Shown here one piece after another: positions 33,401 to 47,975 of a stretch of DNA of 64,000 nt. The notes under the pieces are model-generated. The model saw only the letters and a list, made by a program, of their open reading frames with translations. It was not told where the DNA came from and did not search any database. Source of the stretch: Caprella mutica (Eukaryota > Arthropoda > Malacostraca > Amphipoda > Caprellidae); assembly GCA_947561585.1 (NCBI GenBank), contig CANNZV010001431.1:22915-86914 (forward strand). The letters run 5' to 3'. Within the stretch, counting starts at the first letter, position 1; each line of letters begins with the position of its first letter. Made by a program: the position numbers and the translations under genes.

Positions 33401-34404
33401 GCTTGCCATGACTACAATTGCTTGCCATGACTACAATTGCTACTGAATAACAATACTGACAAAGTATAAACACCCTGTACATTAACTTGGACTATGTGAT
33501 TTTCTGGTTTCAATCAAACACAGAGAAAGACCTTGTTAAAAAAATTTAATAATATAAATGAAAATGACTACATTTATACAACTTTTTAGCTATCCTAATT
33601 CCTAGCCTTACTATAATAATTTCCGTAATATATTATGTAATTCTCTCAGGTTGAAGACGTACTACTAGCTATAGCGGATGATTTCATAGAATCTAGTGTG
33701 ACAGCAGCTTGCAGACTAGCCAAGCACAGAGGCTCCAGAACTCTCGATGTCAGAGACCTGCATATGCACCTTGGTGAGTAGTATTTGGATGTAGACTTGA
33801 ATGCCTAAGAAGTTTCTATATGGAACTTCCTATAGGCTTGGATTTTGGTCATTTTTAGTTTACTTAATTTTTAGCAAAAATTTGTAAATATAATTGCGTA
33901 AATGCATGTCTTTATGCATTTCTCATGTGTGTATGTAATCTTTTATTTTTTCCATTAAAAAATTCAATTCAAATAGCTACTTGCAATTAGTGAACGTATA
34001 ATTTCTTCAACTGATATTGGCAATAATATAGCTAGGTTAGGTCTATTTTCTCTCTTCGGTCATATGATATAGCTAAGAAAAAATTATATAAAATTATTTT
34101 TTAAATTTTATTTGGTTATTATATAGTTTTTCTTATATGACCGAATATGGGAACTGCCTAATAATTTGTTACTTGCCCTAGCTATTTCTTGACGTGTTCC
34201 ATATTGTTTGCTATATAATTTAGGTTTCTTTTACCTGATAATTCTCTAATACTGACTTTACTTTTCATTTCCTCAGAACGCTCTTGGCACATGTGGATAC
34301 CCGGTTTTGGTACGGAAGAGTTGCGGCCGTACAAAAGAGCACCAACTACAGAGGCTCACAAACAACGCATGGCTCTCATCAGAAAAGCTGTCAAGAAGTA
34401 TTAG
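30481..34404 (+). CDS. TAF12: TFIID subunit TAF12
   Basis: Coding exons: 30506-30593, 31093-31244, 31535-31633, 31760-31828, 33650-33773 and 34277-34404. They sum to 660 nt (219 residues plus TAG) with every splice phase matching. The N-terminal half is Gln/Val/Gly-rich and low complexity (GQLVSGQVVQGQVV, then HQQHLQQLQQ). The C-terminal half is the TAF12 histone fold: SKLADLVREVDPNEQLDEEVEDVL, ADDFIESSVTAACRLAKHR, LDVRDLHMHLERSWHMWIPGFG, ending TTEAHKQRMALIRKAVKKY. TAF12 pairs with TAF4 in TFIID and with ADA1/TADA1 in SAGA, in the nucleus. The start is the first ATG, 26 nt after a 3' splice site at 30480, so a non-coding upstream exon or a trans-spliced leader is implied. Confidence 0.95.
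31325..31400 (+). repeat. palindromic core (GGTATCCATGATA type) in a TAF12 intron
   Basis: It reads TTGGTATCCATGATAGCTAC then CTGCAAGTATCATGGATACA. It is followed by a TATATCGTTTTTTCTTA arm seen in foldback families A and B. Confidence 0.7.
31885..33445 (+). repeat. 19-bp minisatellite, about 80 units, in a TAF12 intron
   Basis: The unit is ATGACTACAATTGTTTGCC. Sub-blocks carry GCTTGCA, GCTTGCC or a 3-nt insertion (ATGATGACTACAA, about 32212-32330), showing local spreading of variants. It fills most of the intron 31829-33649, between the two exons encoding the histone fold. Confidence 0.94.
34030..34185 (+). mobile_element. foldback family A, diverged copy
   Basis: It has the arms CTCTTCGGTCATATGATATA and TTCTTATATGACCGAATATG, with the TTACTTGCCCTA end. 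It lies in the last TAF12 intron. Confidence 0.65.
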
Positions 34405-34445
34405 ATCTTCATAAGAAATTGTAAATATAGTTTAAATAGCTTCAA

Positions 34446-34803
34446 GGCCCCCTTCACACTTGCGTTTTTGAACACTGGTGTCTCGGCAATAAAATATTTT
34501 CTTTTTTAACACGTTCACTGCGTTTCAGGCCATATGTAGCATTACATTCTTGTGTATCGGGACACCCGTGTACCAAATGCAAATTTTATGTTTAAAAAAG
34601 GCTAATGGACTAATACTAATCAACTTATGGATTTATTAATATAACTGTCATTAATATACAGAGGAATGCCAGCTCTATCCAGTTACGCAGTGAACGTGTT
34701 GATGTGATTTTTCCTCCAGCGATAAAATAATGAAAAGGGTGAACAAATTTCAAGAAGAGTTTTTTCAGCTGTGTTAAAAAACTTATATTGTGAAGTGGGC
34801 CTA
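34446..34803 (+). mobile_element. foldback family D, copy 2
   Basis: The ends AGGCCCCCTTCACACTTGCG and TTGTGAAGTGGGCCTAAG match 15925-16141. The interior is different and longer. It starts about 40 bp after the TAF12 stop codon, so it probably lies in the 3' UTR. Confidence 0.75.
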
Positions 34804-35215
34804 AGATGCTTCTACTGTGAATATTAGTTGTGAAAATTTATTAAAATTCACCAATGAGATTAAAGTAGGTAATGTTGTAGTCGTTAATTGTCTTATAATG
34901 GCAAGACCCTGTTTGTGGTGAATACAAAAGGCTTACCTTAATTTGAATTTAGTTCAGCATATTAATATATTAGCAGTGTATTTAGGAGTTCTACTGAACT
35001 GTTCTGATTTAGCATCTATTGATTTAAATACTTTTTATCTTTTGTCAAAGTGTTTTCTTAGATCTCATCATGACTGTGTCGAACCTATTTCCTTTTTGGC
35101 TGCTTTTTGAAGTCCCTTGTATTTTTCTTTCTTGACATGCTTTTCTGTGTTGCAATGGATTGTAAAAATCAAAAAGAAATTCAGTTAAATTCCTTTTTGG
35201 AGGGTATTAGCAATT

Positions 35216-35400
35216 AGGGTAAATTATGAATTATCAGTCAGTTTCACATCTTCGGTCATAGAAGAAAAAACGATATTTTAATTGTAATTTAATTTTTATT
35301 CTGATTGGTATCCATGATACCTGCAATTTAATTACAATTATAATATAGTTTTTTCTTATGACCGAAGATGTGAACTGACTGATAATTCATAATTTACCCT
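35216..35400 (+). mobile_element. foldback family A, complete copy
   Basis: The ends AGGGTAAATTATGAATTATC and GATAATTCATAATTTACCCT are complementary, followed inward by CACATCTTCGGTCAT and its mirror, with GGTATCCATGATACCTGC in the centre. Confidence 0.88.
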
Positions 35401-36242
35401 ACTAGCTAGGTATCTACCTAAAGATTGATATTATTAATGTATAATATAGCCATCAGTTCAATTATTTAATAGCAGAAAATGCAAATTCCTGCTCTTTGAT
35501 TCAAAACAATTCCATGGAAATTATTTGGATGCGTATTTACCTCAGCAGTCAGCTACCAATTTTGTTTCACTAATTTGTCTTAGACTGTCGCACAATGTAG
35601 ATAGTGTTGATAAATTTCTGTAGACTGTTTACTGTATAGTAGAGGGTTTGCTATTTAATTAGTAAAATTAGAATTAGTTCTTTTTGTTTTCTTATATCGG
35701 TTTATGAGTTATTGAACAGTTCTACTTTTTCGATCACACTGAAAGAGTAATTTCTATTTAACTTAAATTATTATGTACCCTTATATGATCGAAGATGTGG
35801 ACCTGTCCATCAACTCCTAACTTACCCCCACACCCCCACTTATGTCAGTAAGTTTACGGTCTCTAATTCTTTTTATGAAATTGAAGGGCAATGAAAGTCT
35901 GTTTTAAATTTACAATTTCTCAGAAGAAATAACAGTGTGTGGTGATCACAGCCGAATAATCGAAACTAAATTAGGGGCAAAATAAAAACAGCAAAAATCA
36001 AAACAATTTGGAACTACTCCCACCTATGTACAAGAGAAGAGAATTTCAATAACTAGAGTAGACTAGAAGATATGGATACCTACAGGAAAAATGTTCATAG
36101 GTTGTGAGCGGCTGAAATATCAAATATTTGACACAAATGATAGCAAAGAGACAGCGCCATCACACGGACAGTCATTGCAACTATTTGCTGTGTAGTGTGA
36201 TTTTCTATGGCGATTATCCCCCATAGGAATAATTTAATAGAT

Positions 36243-36429
36243 AATCACTAGGGTTGTGACAATATGCTCTTAAAATCATATATCTTAAAAATATTATAGA
36301 CTGAGAGAATTAAAGAGTATTGAATGGTTCTAAACCAGCTGTATATGGTATTCGATACCATTTCATTAACTTTCGTCTATGATATCATTAAGATCTATGA
36401 TTTTAAATGCATATTGTCACAAGCCTAGT
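36243..36429 (+). mobile_element. foldback family C, copy 3
   Basis: The ends CTAGGGTTGTGACAATATG and CATATTGTCACAAGCCTAG are complementary and the complementarity runs on into ATCACTAG/CTAGTGAT. The CCAGCTGTATATGGTATTCG middle is present. Confidence 0.85.
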
Positions 36430-36649
36430 GATATCCTCCATTGGAATAATTTAATAGATAATCTGATTGATAGAAAAATAGATAGGGTACCTAACTAGTG
36501 TGCCTGATATGAAAATTCTACCGATTGAATTATTTAGATTTAATCAACTACTTCCTAGCTACTGAATAAAATAGAGTATTAATTATTGGCACATTCAGAT
36601 TTTCATATGACGGTGCTAGGTAATTGGGAGTTAGAATTGTGATAGGTCG

Positions 36650-36828
36650 GGTATAGTACATGTTATTGCACAGTTCCACATTTTCGATCATATAAGAAAG
36701 AGTAGGTAAATTGTTATATTTTCATCTGTTAATTAGTCATGAATACCAACTAACAGGTAAATATATTTTTTTATATAAACGAAGATGTGGATGAGTCCAA
36801 TAATAGCTACAGTCACCCTTTCTATGGC
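36650..36828 (+). mobile_element. foldback family A, diverged copy
   Basis: It carries CAGTTCCACATTTTCGATCA and the mirrored AACGAAGATGTGGATGAG, ending GTCACCCT. Confidence 0.6.
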
Positions 36829-36895
36829 AATTATTATAGATACAGTCACTTTAAATAAATCCTCAGTTAACTGCAATCTTACAGCTTACATAAAG

Positions 36896-37085
36896 TACAG
36901 TGTCACTCCTCTAAAGTGAATGATGACTACGATTTAACCTGTATATTGAGTAAATTTTCTTTAGTCTGCCATTAAACACCCTTCAGTTTTCTATAAACTG
37001 AGGGCAATTCATTGCAGACTAAAGAAAATTTGTTCACTATAGAGGGTGCATCCTAACTCATTCACTATAGAGGAGTTACACTGTA
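36896..37085 (+). mobile_element. foldback family J
   Basis: The ends TACAGTGTCACTCCTCTA and TAGAGGAGTTACACTGTA are complementary. An inner pair, TTTTCTTTAGTCTGC against GCAGACTAAAGAAAA, and a central CTTCAGTTTTCTATAAACTG hairpin make almost the whole 190 bp foldable. Confidence 0.85.
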
Positions 37086-37693
37086 AAATGAATTCAGCAA
37101 ACCATCACCCAATTCAACCAGTCACATAACAACAAATTCTTTGCTCAAACCAACGCTTCCAAAATTTAGGTCAAAACTTCAATAGAGTCACATTTTGGCA
37201 ATAAAACTGATGATTAGTAGCTATTGGTCTGAGCAATTCAGAAGTAAACATTTAGATCTTCAAAAACACTTACACCTTATAATTTAATGTGAATCTAAAC
37301 TACCCAGCTATCTAAAAGAAAATAAGTAGCTATTCATTGCAGAGAACATAGTGTAGTTACTTACTTATATTATAGAGCAAATGAAAATATACTAACAGCA
37401 TTACGAAGCTTTTGATGATTTATATTTTTGGAATTAGGATTTTCTATTTCTGCCTCACTAAAATGAGATAGATGTACTAGCTAATGAAGTAGATAATATA
37501 AAGAATTCTGCGGAAAAAACACACTCACATTTCCAGACTCTGCAATGATAAGAAATATTTACAGTCACACCATTTATATTGCACTTGAAGATTTAAAACA
37601 TATCTCACTCTATCAATAGTCTCTCTACTCTTTAGAATTTGAGAGTAAAGGAACTGTTCAAATTATCATTACTTGTGTATATAGTTAGCTCGT

Positions 37694-40992
<3,299 letters not shown>

Positions 40993-41784
40993 TATTACAA
41001 CAAATAGCAACCTTTATTCTTTAAATTAAATAAACTTTGAATTTGTAGAGTTGGCGATCAATCTTTCGAAATATTTCACAAGATTTTACCAACTACGACA
41101 CCATTGTACGCATAACATGACACACTAGGCAGAAATACTTGATTGGCGGATAGGGAAGATAGGAATTATCGGACACTCTCACAATTTCGATCACAAAAGG
41201 AAAAGATTTATTATTAAACAGGTAGATAAATTATCCCACGGAAAATTTCATCATGAAAAGTTATATTTCACCCCACTATAATGGATTTCACATCCTAGGT
41301 GCAATAAAATGGTGATGCGAGTAAAATAAACAATTGCTAATACGTGTTTGATAAAATCAGCATATTTAATGTTGTAATATCTTCTAATCTCTTCATCTAA
41401 ATAATATTAATTGAAGAAAAGCAAATGTAATCTATTTTGAAAAAGCGCCACCTTGTGACAAATAACTCAAGTTTTACTTGAGTCTCATGAGTCATAATTA
41501 CCTATAACTAAATAATATTTCATCAGTTAGTATAGAGTTTTTGTCACGCGTGTTTGAGTGATCTGCAATATCGACCGATTTCGCTGCGCGATCTACTGAT
41601 CAATAGTTTGCGCAGCCATCGATCGATAGCGCAACCATTGATCGATTGCTGCGCGTTCGAATGATACGGATTTTCTTAGTTCGTACATTTAGGTAATTTA
41701 TTGTTTTGTTATTTTTAATGGAAAAATATTGTCTTTTTAAATATTTTTTTATATATATATATTTAATAAAGCATCCAATTTCAA

Positions 41785-41930
41785 TCAGTCGATTGTAGCG
41801 CGTTCGAACGATATGGATTTGAGAGTTTATGCATCTATAATTATTCCATTTATTAAAGAAACCATCAGTCATTAGATGCATAAACTAACAAAATCCATAT
41901 CATTCGATCGCGCAACAATCGACTGATGGT
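41785..41930. repeat. long hairpin upstream of LCMT1
   Basis: ATCAGTCGATTGTAGCGCG...GGATTTGAGAGTTTATGCATC (41785-41836) is mirrored by GATGCATAAACTAACAAAAT...CGCGCAACAATCGACTGAT (41875-41930). The stem is about 52 bp with few mismatches and the loop about 40 nt. A related third block at 41580-41665 carries CGATCGATAGCGCAACC. It is about 800 bp upstream of the LCMT1 start and may be a foldback element without clear ends. Confidence 0.75.
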
Positions 41931-41956
41931 TGGTATTTCATATTCGGTTATTTATT

Positions 41957-42149
41957 ACTAGGGTTGTGACAATATGCGTATAAAATCATAGATCCTGAAA
42001 ATATTATAGAAGATATTGAATTAAAGACAATTTAATCGTTCTAAACCAGCGCTATACAATATTCGATACCATTTCATTTACTTTCGTCTATGATATTCTT
42101 AAGATCTATATTATTTTAAACGCATATTGTCACAACCCTATTTATTACT
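41957..42149 (+). mobile_element. foldback family C, copy 4 (best preserved)
   Basis: The ends TAGGGTTGTGACAATATGCG and GCATATTGTCACAACCCTA are complementary. The ends include TA at both borders, as expected for a Tc1/mariner-type derivative. Confidence 0.88.
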
Positions 42150-42589
42150 TATTTATGACCAAAGACTCTCATTTTGTACATGTATATGGAGATACAAAGT
42201 TATCTCTCTGAAAATAAAGTAGGTAAAGAACGCCATCTATCGGTTGATCGCATAAATGATGTTGACTATTAATAATAATAAAAAAATTCTGCTCATACAG
42301 TGATTTCAACCGAAATAGTATTTCATATCTATCACCTTCAATTTGTATTAATTAATGCATGTATCTCTACCACATTACAGTATGTTAACATCCCTATAAA
42401 CAACGTATATCGATTCGATTTCTTTTCGATTGCCTGGGATCTCGAACCGATGAATTGTTCCATCGAATCGAGAGACCATTATTTGTAGGAATATTTAACA
42501 CTCCCAGACCACCTAACTGAGCGGCTAACCTAATCTTAGACATTCAACCTTATCGAACATATGTTAAAAAATATTATTTAACATTCTAA

Positions 42590-42835
42590 CTCGTCATTTA
42601 AATCGATATCCATGATACCTGCAGCTAGGTATCACCACGTATCATGGATACCAATAACTATTTAAGATTTTTAAGTAACCATTTAAAATATTAAATTCAC
42701 CATTTAAATTTTTAATTAACTGTTTAAAATTTTAATTGACCATTTAAAAAATATATTAGCCTAATCCTTTTCTTATTGGTATGTTCGAAAATGTGGAACT
42801 GTCCGATAACTCAGGATTTACACTTCTTTTAAAAT
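42590..42835 (+). mobile_element. foldback family A-like copy with duplicated core
   Basis: It has CGATATCCATGATACCTGCA and GTATCATGGATACCAATAAC, with an extra TAGGTATCACCAC between the half sites. It is followed by repeated ACCATTTAAAATTTTAATT units and an ATGTGGAACTGTCCGATAAC end. Confidence 0.6.
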
Positions 42836-43689
42836 GACCAATTCGTTTGCATAACAAAGTGAGTACATAATTCGATCATTTTAATTACTATCTTTTGATC
42901 TGCAATAGAACGAACCTAGATATTATTTCCCCTCTACCATATAGGCATGCTAGTCATTTATGTTAAAAATAAATGGTAGTACATACATATACAATGTATT
43001 TGCACAATTTTAGCCCCAATTTGATAGCTAATTCATGGAAAATAAATAATTACATACATACCTATAGTATTGATTCGATCCATATAATCTATAGAATTGT
43101 AAGCTACTTTTCGTCTGAATCCCTAAGAAATCTTAACTTTTGAAAATTAATTCCGGTCGTAAGGGGATATAAAACGAAATTTACGAATTGTACTTTATTT
43201 CGTGCTCTTTGTCGTCTGAATCGTAAATTTCGAGTATATTTTATTTCTAGTTTGAATTGAACTTAAATTGAGATAAACTACTTTTTTCTATTATCGCAAT
43301 ATCAAAATAAGTAATGTTATGAGGAAAAATCTTAAAAGGAGCAGAAAATGCCAATTAGTTCACATTTCCATTCCATTGGTAGGTATATCTTCTTAACCCT
43401 GTCCAGGAGGAGTAATATTGTGATAGGTTACAGTAATTTTCGATCATTTAAAACCGGACAACAATTTTGTGCACTGCTTTTTACTTTGTTGAGCATTATA
43501 TCTTATGAGTGTGAATAAATTTCAATGTAATTTTCAAGCCCAAATTATCCTTTTAGGTTGAATTGACATGGTTCCTTTGGGTTAGGAACTTTGATCATTC
43601 CTTTCAACTTAAATCTAGTTGAAGTAAAGTCACTGAGGTTTATGTAACCCAATTTACAAAAATAATTAATTTTAGATAGGAAGGATATT

Positions 43690-43978
43690 TAAAGTGTACC
43701 GTGTAGGGACTAGAGAGGATCGTTCCAGTGTACCATCACTGTACAGAGAAGGTACTATTCTGTTTACTATGGTACCGTGTAGTGGCTAGAGGATCGTTTC
43801 AGTGTACAGTGTAGTGGCTAGAGAGGATCGTTGCAGTGTACAGTGTAGTGGCTAGAGAGGATCGTTGCAGTGTACAGTGTAGTGGCTAGAGAGGATCGTT
43901 TCAGTGTGCCGTGTAGTGGCTAGTGAGGATCGTTTCAGTGTGCCGTGTAATGGCTTGGAAGGATAGTTTCAGTGTAGG
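43690..43978 (+). repeat. about 34-bp tandem repeat, about 8 units
   Basis: The unit is CAGTGTACAGTGTAGTGG followed by CTAGAGAGGATCGTTK. The outer units are diverged. It abuts a family E element. Confidence 0.88.
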
Positions 43979-44215
43979 TAGGATCACGCAGGTAAATTGC
44001 GTCCCTTTAATTTTTAATTGCGGCCCTCTCAAGATAGTCTCTAAAACATTCTGAACTGAATTTACATTAAAATGTTGCATACCTATCAAAATAAGCGTAG
44101 TGTATACTATAATTTATCAATTTAAGTTTTTAACGTGTGTTTTGAATTTATGATGTTTCTGTTGTAAAAGGCCGCAGTTAGTCAGTGTGCCGCAATTTAC
44201 CTGTTTGACCCTACC
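43977..44215 (+). mobile_element. foldback family E, copy A
   Basis: The ends TAGGATCACGCAGGTAAATT and CAATTTACCTGTTTGACCCTA are complementary. The arms carry GCGGCCCTCTCAAGA. The centre is AT-rich. Confidence 0.85.
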
Positions 44216-44331
44216 GTGAAGTGGCCAGGGAGAATCTTTACAGTGTATAAATCTGGTTGATGGTGACAACATTAATTGATCACTGCTACCCTCCCCCCTC
44301 CCCTCGTGGCCTAAACCAAATCGTAGGTGCG

Positions 44332-44553
44332 CTAAGGTCACACAGGTAAATTGCGGCCCTTTACTTCTTAATTGTGGCCCTCTAAAAAAGGTCTCCAGAT
44401 CCTGCTTAACCGATGTTGCATATGGAAAGGAGCGCAATGCATGTTATAATAATGTAATTGTAACATGCATTTTGAAGCTATGTTTATTAGTGTTTCTGTG
44501 GTTAGAGGCCAAAGTTAGTTAGCGGGCCGCAATTTACATACTTCCCTTAAATC
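44332..44553 (+). mobile_element. foldback family E, copy B
   Basis: It begins AAGGTCACACAGGTAAATTG and ends GGCCGCAATTTACATAC, with the same order as copy A about 120 bp away. Confidence 0.8.
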
Positions 44554-44902
44554 CTATTATATTTGCAACTTCTTAGTGTTTTAAATATTTTAGGGGGGGG
44601 TGAGAGTGTGGGTTCGGCCAGATCTGTGGGTTCGGCCAGAGTACCGGTTACCGTATGAATAATTAGACAAATCCTCTCCTAAAAGTAAGGGATGTTCTAA
44701 GAGACTCTATTTAGTCGACTAGAATAAAAAAATCCAGATCTTTTCAATAAAGTTTCGTTTAATTCTTTATATGCAGTAAGATTTTGTATTTTATCCCCAC
44801 ACTAATAATTCCTTCCAGAGTTTATAGAGTCCAATTCTTTCAGTTTTAGCATTTTATATTGGATACCATTTGTAGCTTTCATCTTGAACATACTAGTAGA
44901 AG

Positions 44903-47056
44903 ATGAATATGGAGGATTCATCGAAAAAAAGTTCTAAAGTTTCTGAAACTTCAGCAACTAAGAGATATCCATCAATTTCTCCCTTATTAGAAGCTGCTTC
45001 TGGATCCTCTTCCGGAGCAACTTCTGGTTACTCATCAGAAACTGCTTCTGGTTACTCGTCTGAAGGTGCTTCTGGAGCTCCTTCTGGATCCTCTTCTGCA
45101 GCTGTTTCTGGATCTGCTTATGGCTCTTCTTCTGGGGCAGCCTCTGGCTCTTCTTCTGGGGCAGCCTCTGGCTCTTCTTCTGGAGCAGCCTCTGGCTCTT
45201 TTTCTGGAGCAGCCTCTGGCTCTTCTTCTGGAGCAGCCTCTGGCTCTTCTTCTGGAGCAGCCTCTGGCTCTTCTTCTGGAGCAGCCTCTGGCTCTTCTTC
45301 TGGAGCAGCCTCTGGCTCTTCTTCTGGAGCAGCCTCTGGCTCTTTTTCTGGAGCAGCCTCTGGCTCTTCTTCTGGAGCAGCCTCTGGCTCTTCTTCTGTA
45401 GTTACTTCTGATTCATCTTCAGGAGCCATTCCTCGTTCTTCTTCAGGAGTTATTCCTCGTTCTTCTTCAGGAGCCATTCCTCGTTCTTCTTCAGGAGCTG
45501 TTCCTCGTTCTTCTTCAGGAGCTGTTCCTCGTTCTTCTACAGGAGCTGTTCCTCGTTCTTCTACAGGAGCTGTTCCTCGTTCCTCTTCAGGAGCTGTTCC
45601 TCGTTCCTCTTCAGGAGCTGTTCCTCGTTCCTCTTCAGGAGCTGTTCCTCGTTCCTCTTCAGGAGCTGTATTTGGTTCTCTTTATACAGAGCCCCCTGGC
45701 TCCACTTCTGGAGCATTTTCTAGTTCTTCTTTTGGAGCAGCTTCTGGTTCCCCTAATAAAGGTACCTCTGGTTTCTCTTCTGGGGCAGCTTGTTTTTCCC
45801 CTAATAAAGGTGCCTCTGGTTTCTCTTCTGGGGCAACTTGTTTTTCCCCTAATAAAGGTGCCTCTGGTTTCTCTTCTGGGGCAGCTTGTTTTTCCCCTAA
45901 TAAAGGTGCCTCTGGTTTCTCCTCTGGGGCAGCTTGTTTTTCCCCTAATAAAGGTGCCTCTGGTTTCTCTTCTGGGGCAGCTTGTTTTTCCCCTAATAAA
46001 GGTGCCTCTGGTTTCTCCTCTGGGGCAGCTTGTTTTTCCCCTAATGATGGTGCCTCTGGCTTATCTTCTGGGGCAACTTGTTTTTCTCCTAATAAAGGTG
46101 CCTCTGGTTTCTCTTCTGGGGCAGCTTGCTTTTCCCCTAATAAAGGTGCCTCTGGTTTCTCTTCTGGGGCAGCTTGCTTTTCCCCTAATAAAGGTGCCTC
46201 TGGTTTCTCTTCTGGGGCAGCTTGTTTTTCCCCTAATAAAGGTGCCACTGGTTTCTCTTCTGAGGCAGCTTCTGGCTCCCCTTTAAGAAGTGGTTCTGGT
46301 TTTCCTTCTGGAGCAGCATCTGGCTCCCCTTTAAGAAGTGGTTCTGTTTTTTCTTCTGGAGCAGCATCTGGCTCCCCTTTAAGGAGTGGTTCTGGTTTTC
46401 CTTTTGGAGCAGCATCTGGCTCCCCTTTAAGAAGTGATTCTGTTTTTTCTTCTGGAGCAGCATCTGGCTCCCCTTTAAGAGGTGGCTCTGGTTTTTCTTC
46501 TGGAGCAGCATCTGGCTCCCCTTTAAGAGGTGGCTCTGGTTTTTCTTCTGGAGCAGCATCTGGCTCCCCTTTAAGAAGTAACACTGGTTTTTCTTCTGGA
46601 GCAGCATCTGTCTCCCCTTTTAGAGGTGGCACTGGTTTCTCTTTAGGAGCAGTTACTAGAACCTCTCTTGGAGCGGCATCTGGCTCCCCTATTAGAGGTT
46701 ACCCTGGTTCTCCTGTGACGCCAACACAATCAGAGTCGGAGCTGAGAGAAAAAGCTCCCATTCTTTACGATTTACTTACAACAAAGTCTCCAATTAGAGG
46801 TTCCCCTGGTTCTTCTTTGAGGTCAACACAATCAGAGTCAGAGTTAAGAGAAAGTGGTCCTATACTTTACGATTTACTTACAACAAAGTCTCCAATTAGG
46901 GCGACATCTTCTTCTTCAATCGAAGCCGCTGAAGAGGATGTAACTTCTGATCTTGTGGAAAGATTGAACAGACTGACCATTAGCCCACCACATGAAAATG
47001 CCAAGAAGAACACGTCTAAAAATGCCAAGAAGAACACGTCTAAAAATGCCAAATAG
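44903..47056 (+). CDS. 717-residue Ser/Ala/Gly-rich repeat protein, function unknown
   Basis: A single open frame starts at the ATG at 44903 ([12 protein letters not shown]; a second ATG follows two codons later) and ends at TAG 47054-47056. The layout is: a short unique N-terminus (about 1-35); 8-residue repeats SSSGAASG (to about 175); 8-residue repeats SSSGAVPR (about 175-255); 16-residue repeats [16 protein letters not shown] (about 285-455); and 16-residue repeats [16 protein letters not shown] (about 455-600). A C-terminal part then carries a twice-repeated [18 protein letters not shown] block and a basic tail (NAKKNTSK repeats). There is no signal peptide or membrane segment; it is predicted disordered. 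All units are multiples of 24 bp, so the frame survives copy-number change. A TAATAAA lies near 47393. I do not recognise the family. It could also be a non-coding repeat, but the unique ends and the conserved C-terminal block argue for a real protein. Confidence 0.65.
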   Translation: MNMEDSSKKSSKVSETSATKRYPSISPLLEAASGSSSGATSGYSSETASGYSSEGASGAPSGSSSAAVSGSAYGSSSGAASGSSSGAASGSSSGAASGSFSGAASGSSSGAASGSSSGAASGSSSGAASGSSSGAASGSSSGAASGSFSGAASGSSSGAASGSSSVVTSDSSSGAIPRSSSGVIPRSSSGAIPRSSSGAVPRSSSGAVPRSSTGAVPRSSTGAVPRSSSGAVPRSSSGAVPRSSSGAVPRSSSGAVFGSLYTEPPGSTSGAFSSSSFGAASGSPNKGTSGFSSGAACFSPNKGASGFSSGATCFSPNKGASGFSSGAACFSPNKGASGFSSGAACFSPNKGASGFSSGAACFSPNKGASGFSSGAACFSPNDGASGLSSGATCFSPNKGASGFSSGAACFSPNKGASGFSSGAACFSPNKGASGFSSGAACFSPNKGATGFSSEAASGSPLRSGSGFPSGAASGSPLRSGSVFSSGAASGSPLRSGSGFPFGAASGSPLRSDSVFSSGAASGSPLRGGSGFSSGAASGSPLRGGSGFSSGAASGSPLRSNTGFSSGAASVSPFRGGTGFSLGAVTRTSLGAASGSPIRGYPGSPVTPTQSESELREKAPILYDLLTTKSPIRGSPGSSLRSTQSESELRESGPILYDLLTTKSPIRATSSSSIEAAEEDVTSDLVERLNRLTISPPHENAKKNTSKNAKKNTSKNAK

Positions 47057-47644
47057 GACTCGTCTAGAAAAAGAAAATAACAATTGAAGGCTCTTAAAAG
47101 TACAATTTCATAGTCTACATCCCATGTATATAAGGACTCGAATAATGACCTCGAACTATTTTACTTGTAGATGTCGGAATGTCCACCTCTAAAAAGTTTT
47201 TTTATGTATTGAATATTGTACTTAGTATTTGTAATTTACCGATTTAATCATTACGAAGACAATTTTCCGAAATTAGAAACAATTTCTAATGGTAGTTCAT
47301 AGTGTACCTATTTATGTTCTTTCTCAATTGATGTCATTGAATAGATACGTAAGTGTTAGATATGTCTCGATTATGGTTTAAATTGCATCGTTTAATAAAA
47401 AATATTTTGATCATGCAAATTTCATGACCCCTATATTAATTTCTTAGGAATTATTACAAATTGGCTCTAATCATCAATAATTTTGAGGTAGGGTAATAAA
47501 CCAATTGCTAATTTTTCTGTTTACTTATTTCCGTATTGAAAATTTCCATTGAACAATAACACAAACCGTGTATAGTTTATGAAAATAGTTTATTATGAGT
47601 AATTTGTATTATCTACCAAAATATTATCTGCCAATGGTTTTTTA

Positions 47645-47975
47645 ACGCTACTTGCAGTTTTAGAGGATAGCGCTAGGGTTGTGCTCTTCAAGTTCGAGGT
47701 TTTAGATTTTGTGTTAGGTAGGTTCGTAAGCTTCATTTACTATCACCTCTTCATTTTCCTTTTCAATTTCATCACATTCCTTGGTAAGTGACTGCATTCA
47801 TGGAGTAGCTTTTCTGCATTCATGATTTTGTCGCATATGGTGATAGGTAGGTGACTTTGTTCATGGAGCCACTTTCCTTTCTGATTGTCTCTTCCAGTCC
47901 CTTGTACTTAGTTTCCTTTTGACGTCAGCGATATGGCCTTTGGTTCCGAAGCAGACATTAAACGCCTAAATTGAA
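47645..47975 (+). mobile_element. SINE-like dispersed repeat, copy 3
   Basis: It starts GCTACTTGCAGTTTTAGAGG and ends GACGTCAGCGATATGGCC...GCAGACATTAAACGCC. A short internal deletion is present relative to 28678-29039. Confidence 0.8.

Noticed and set aside
31885..33445. CRISPR-like regular array
   Set aside because: There are no spacers; it is head-to-tail 19-bp units in a eukaryotic intron.
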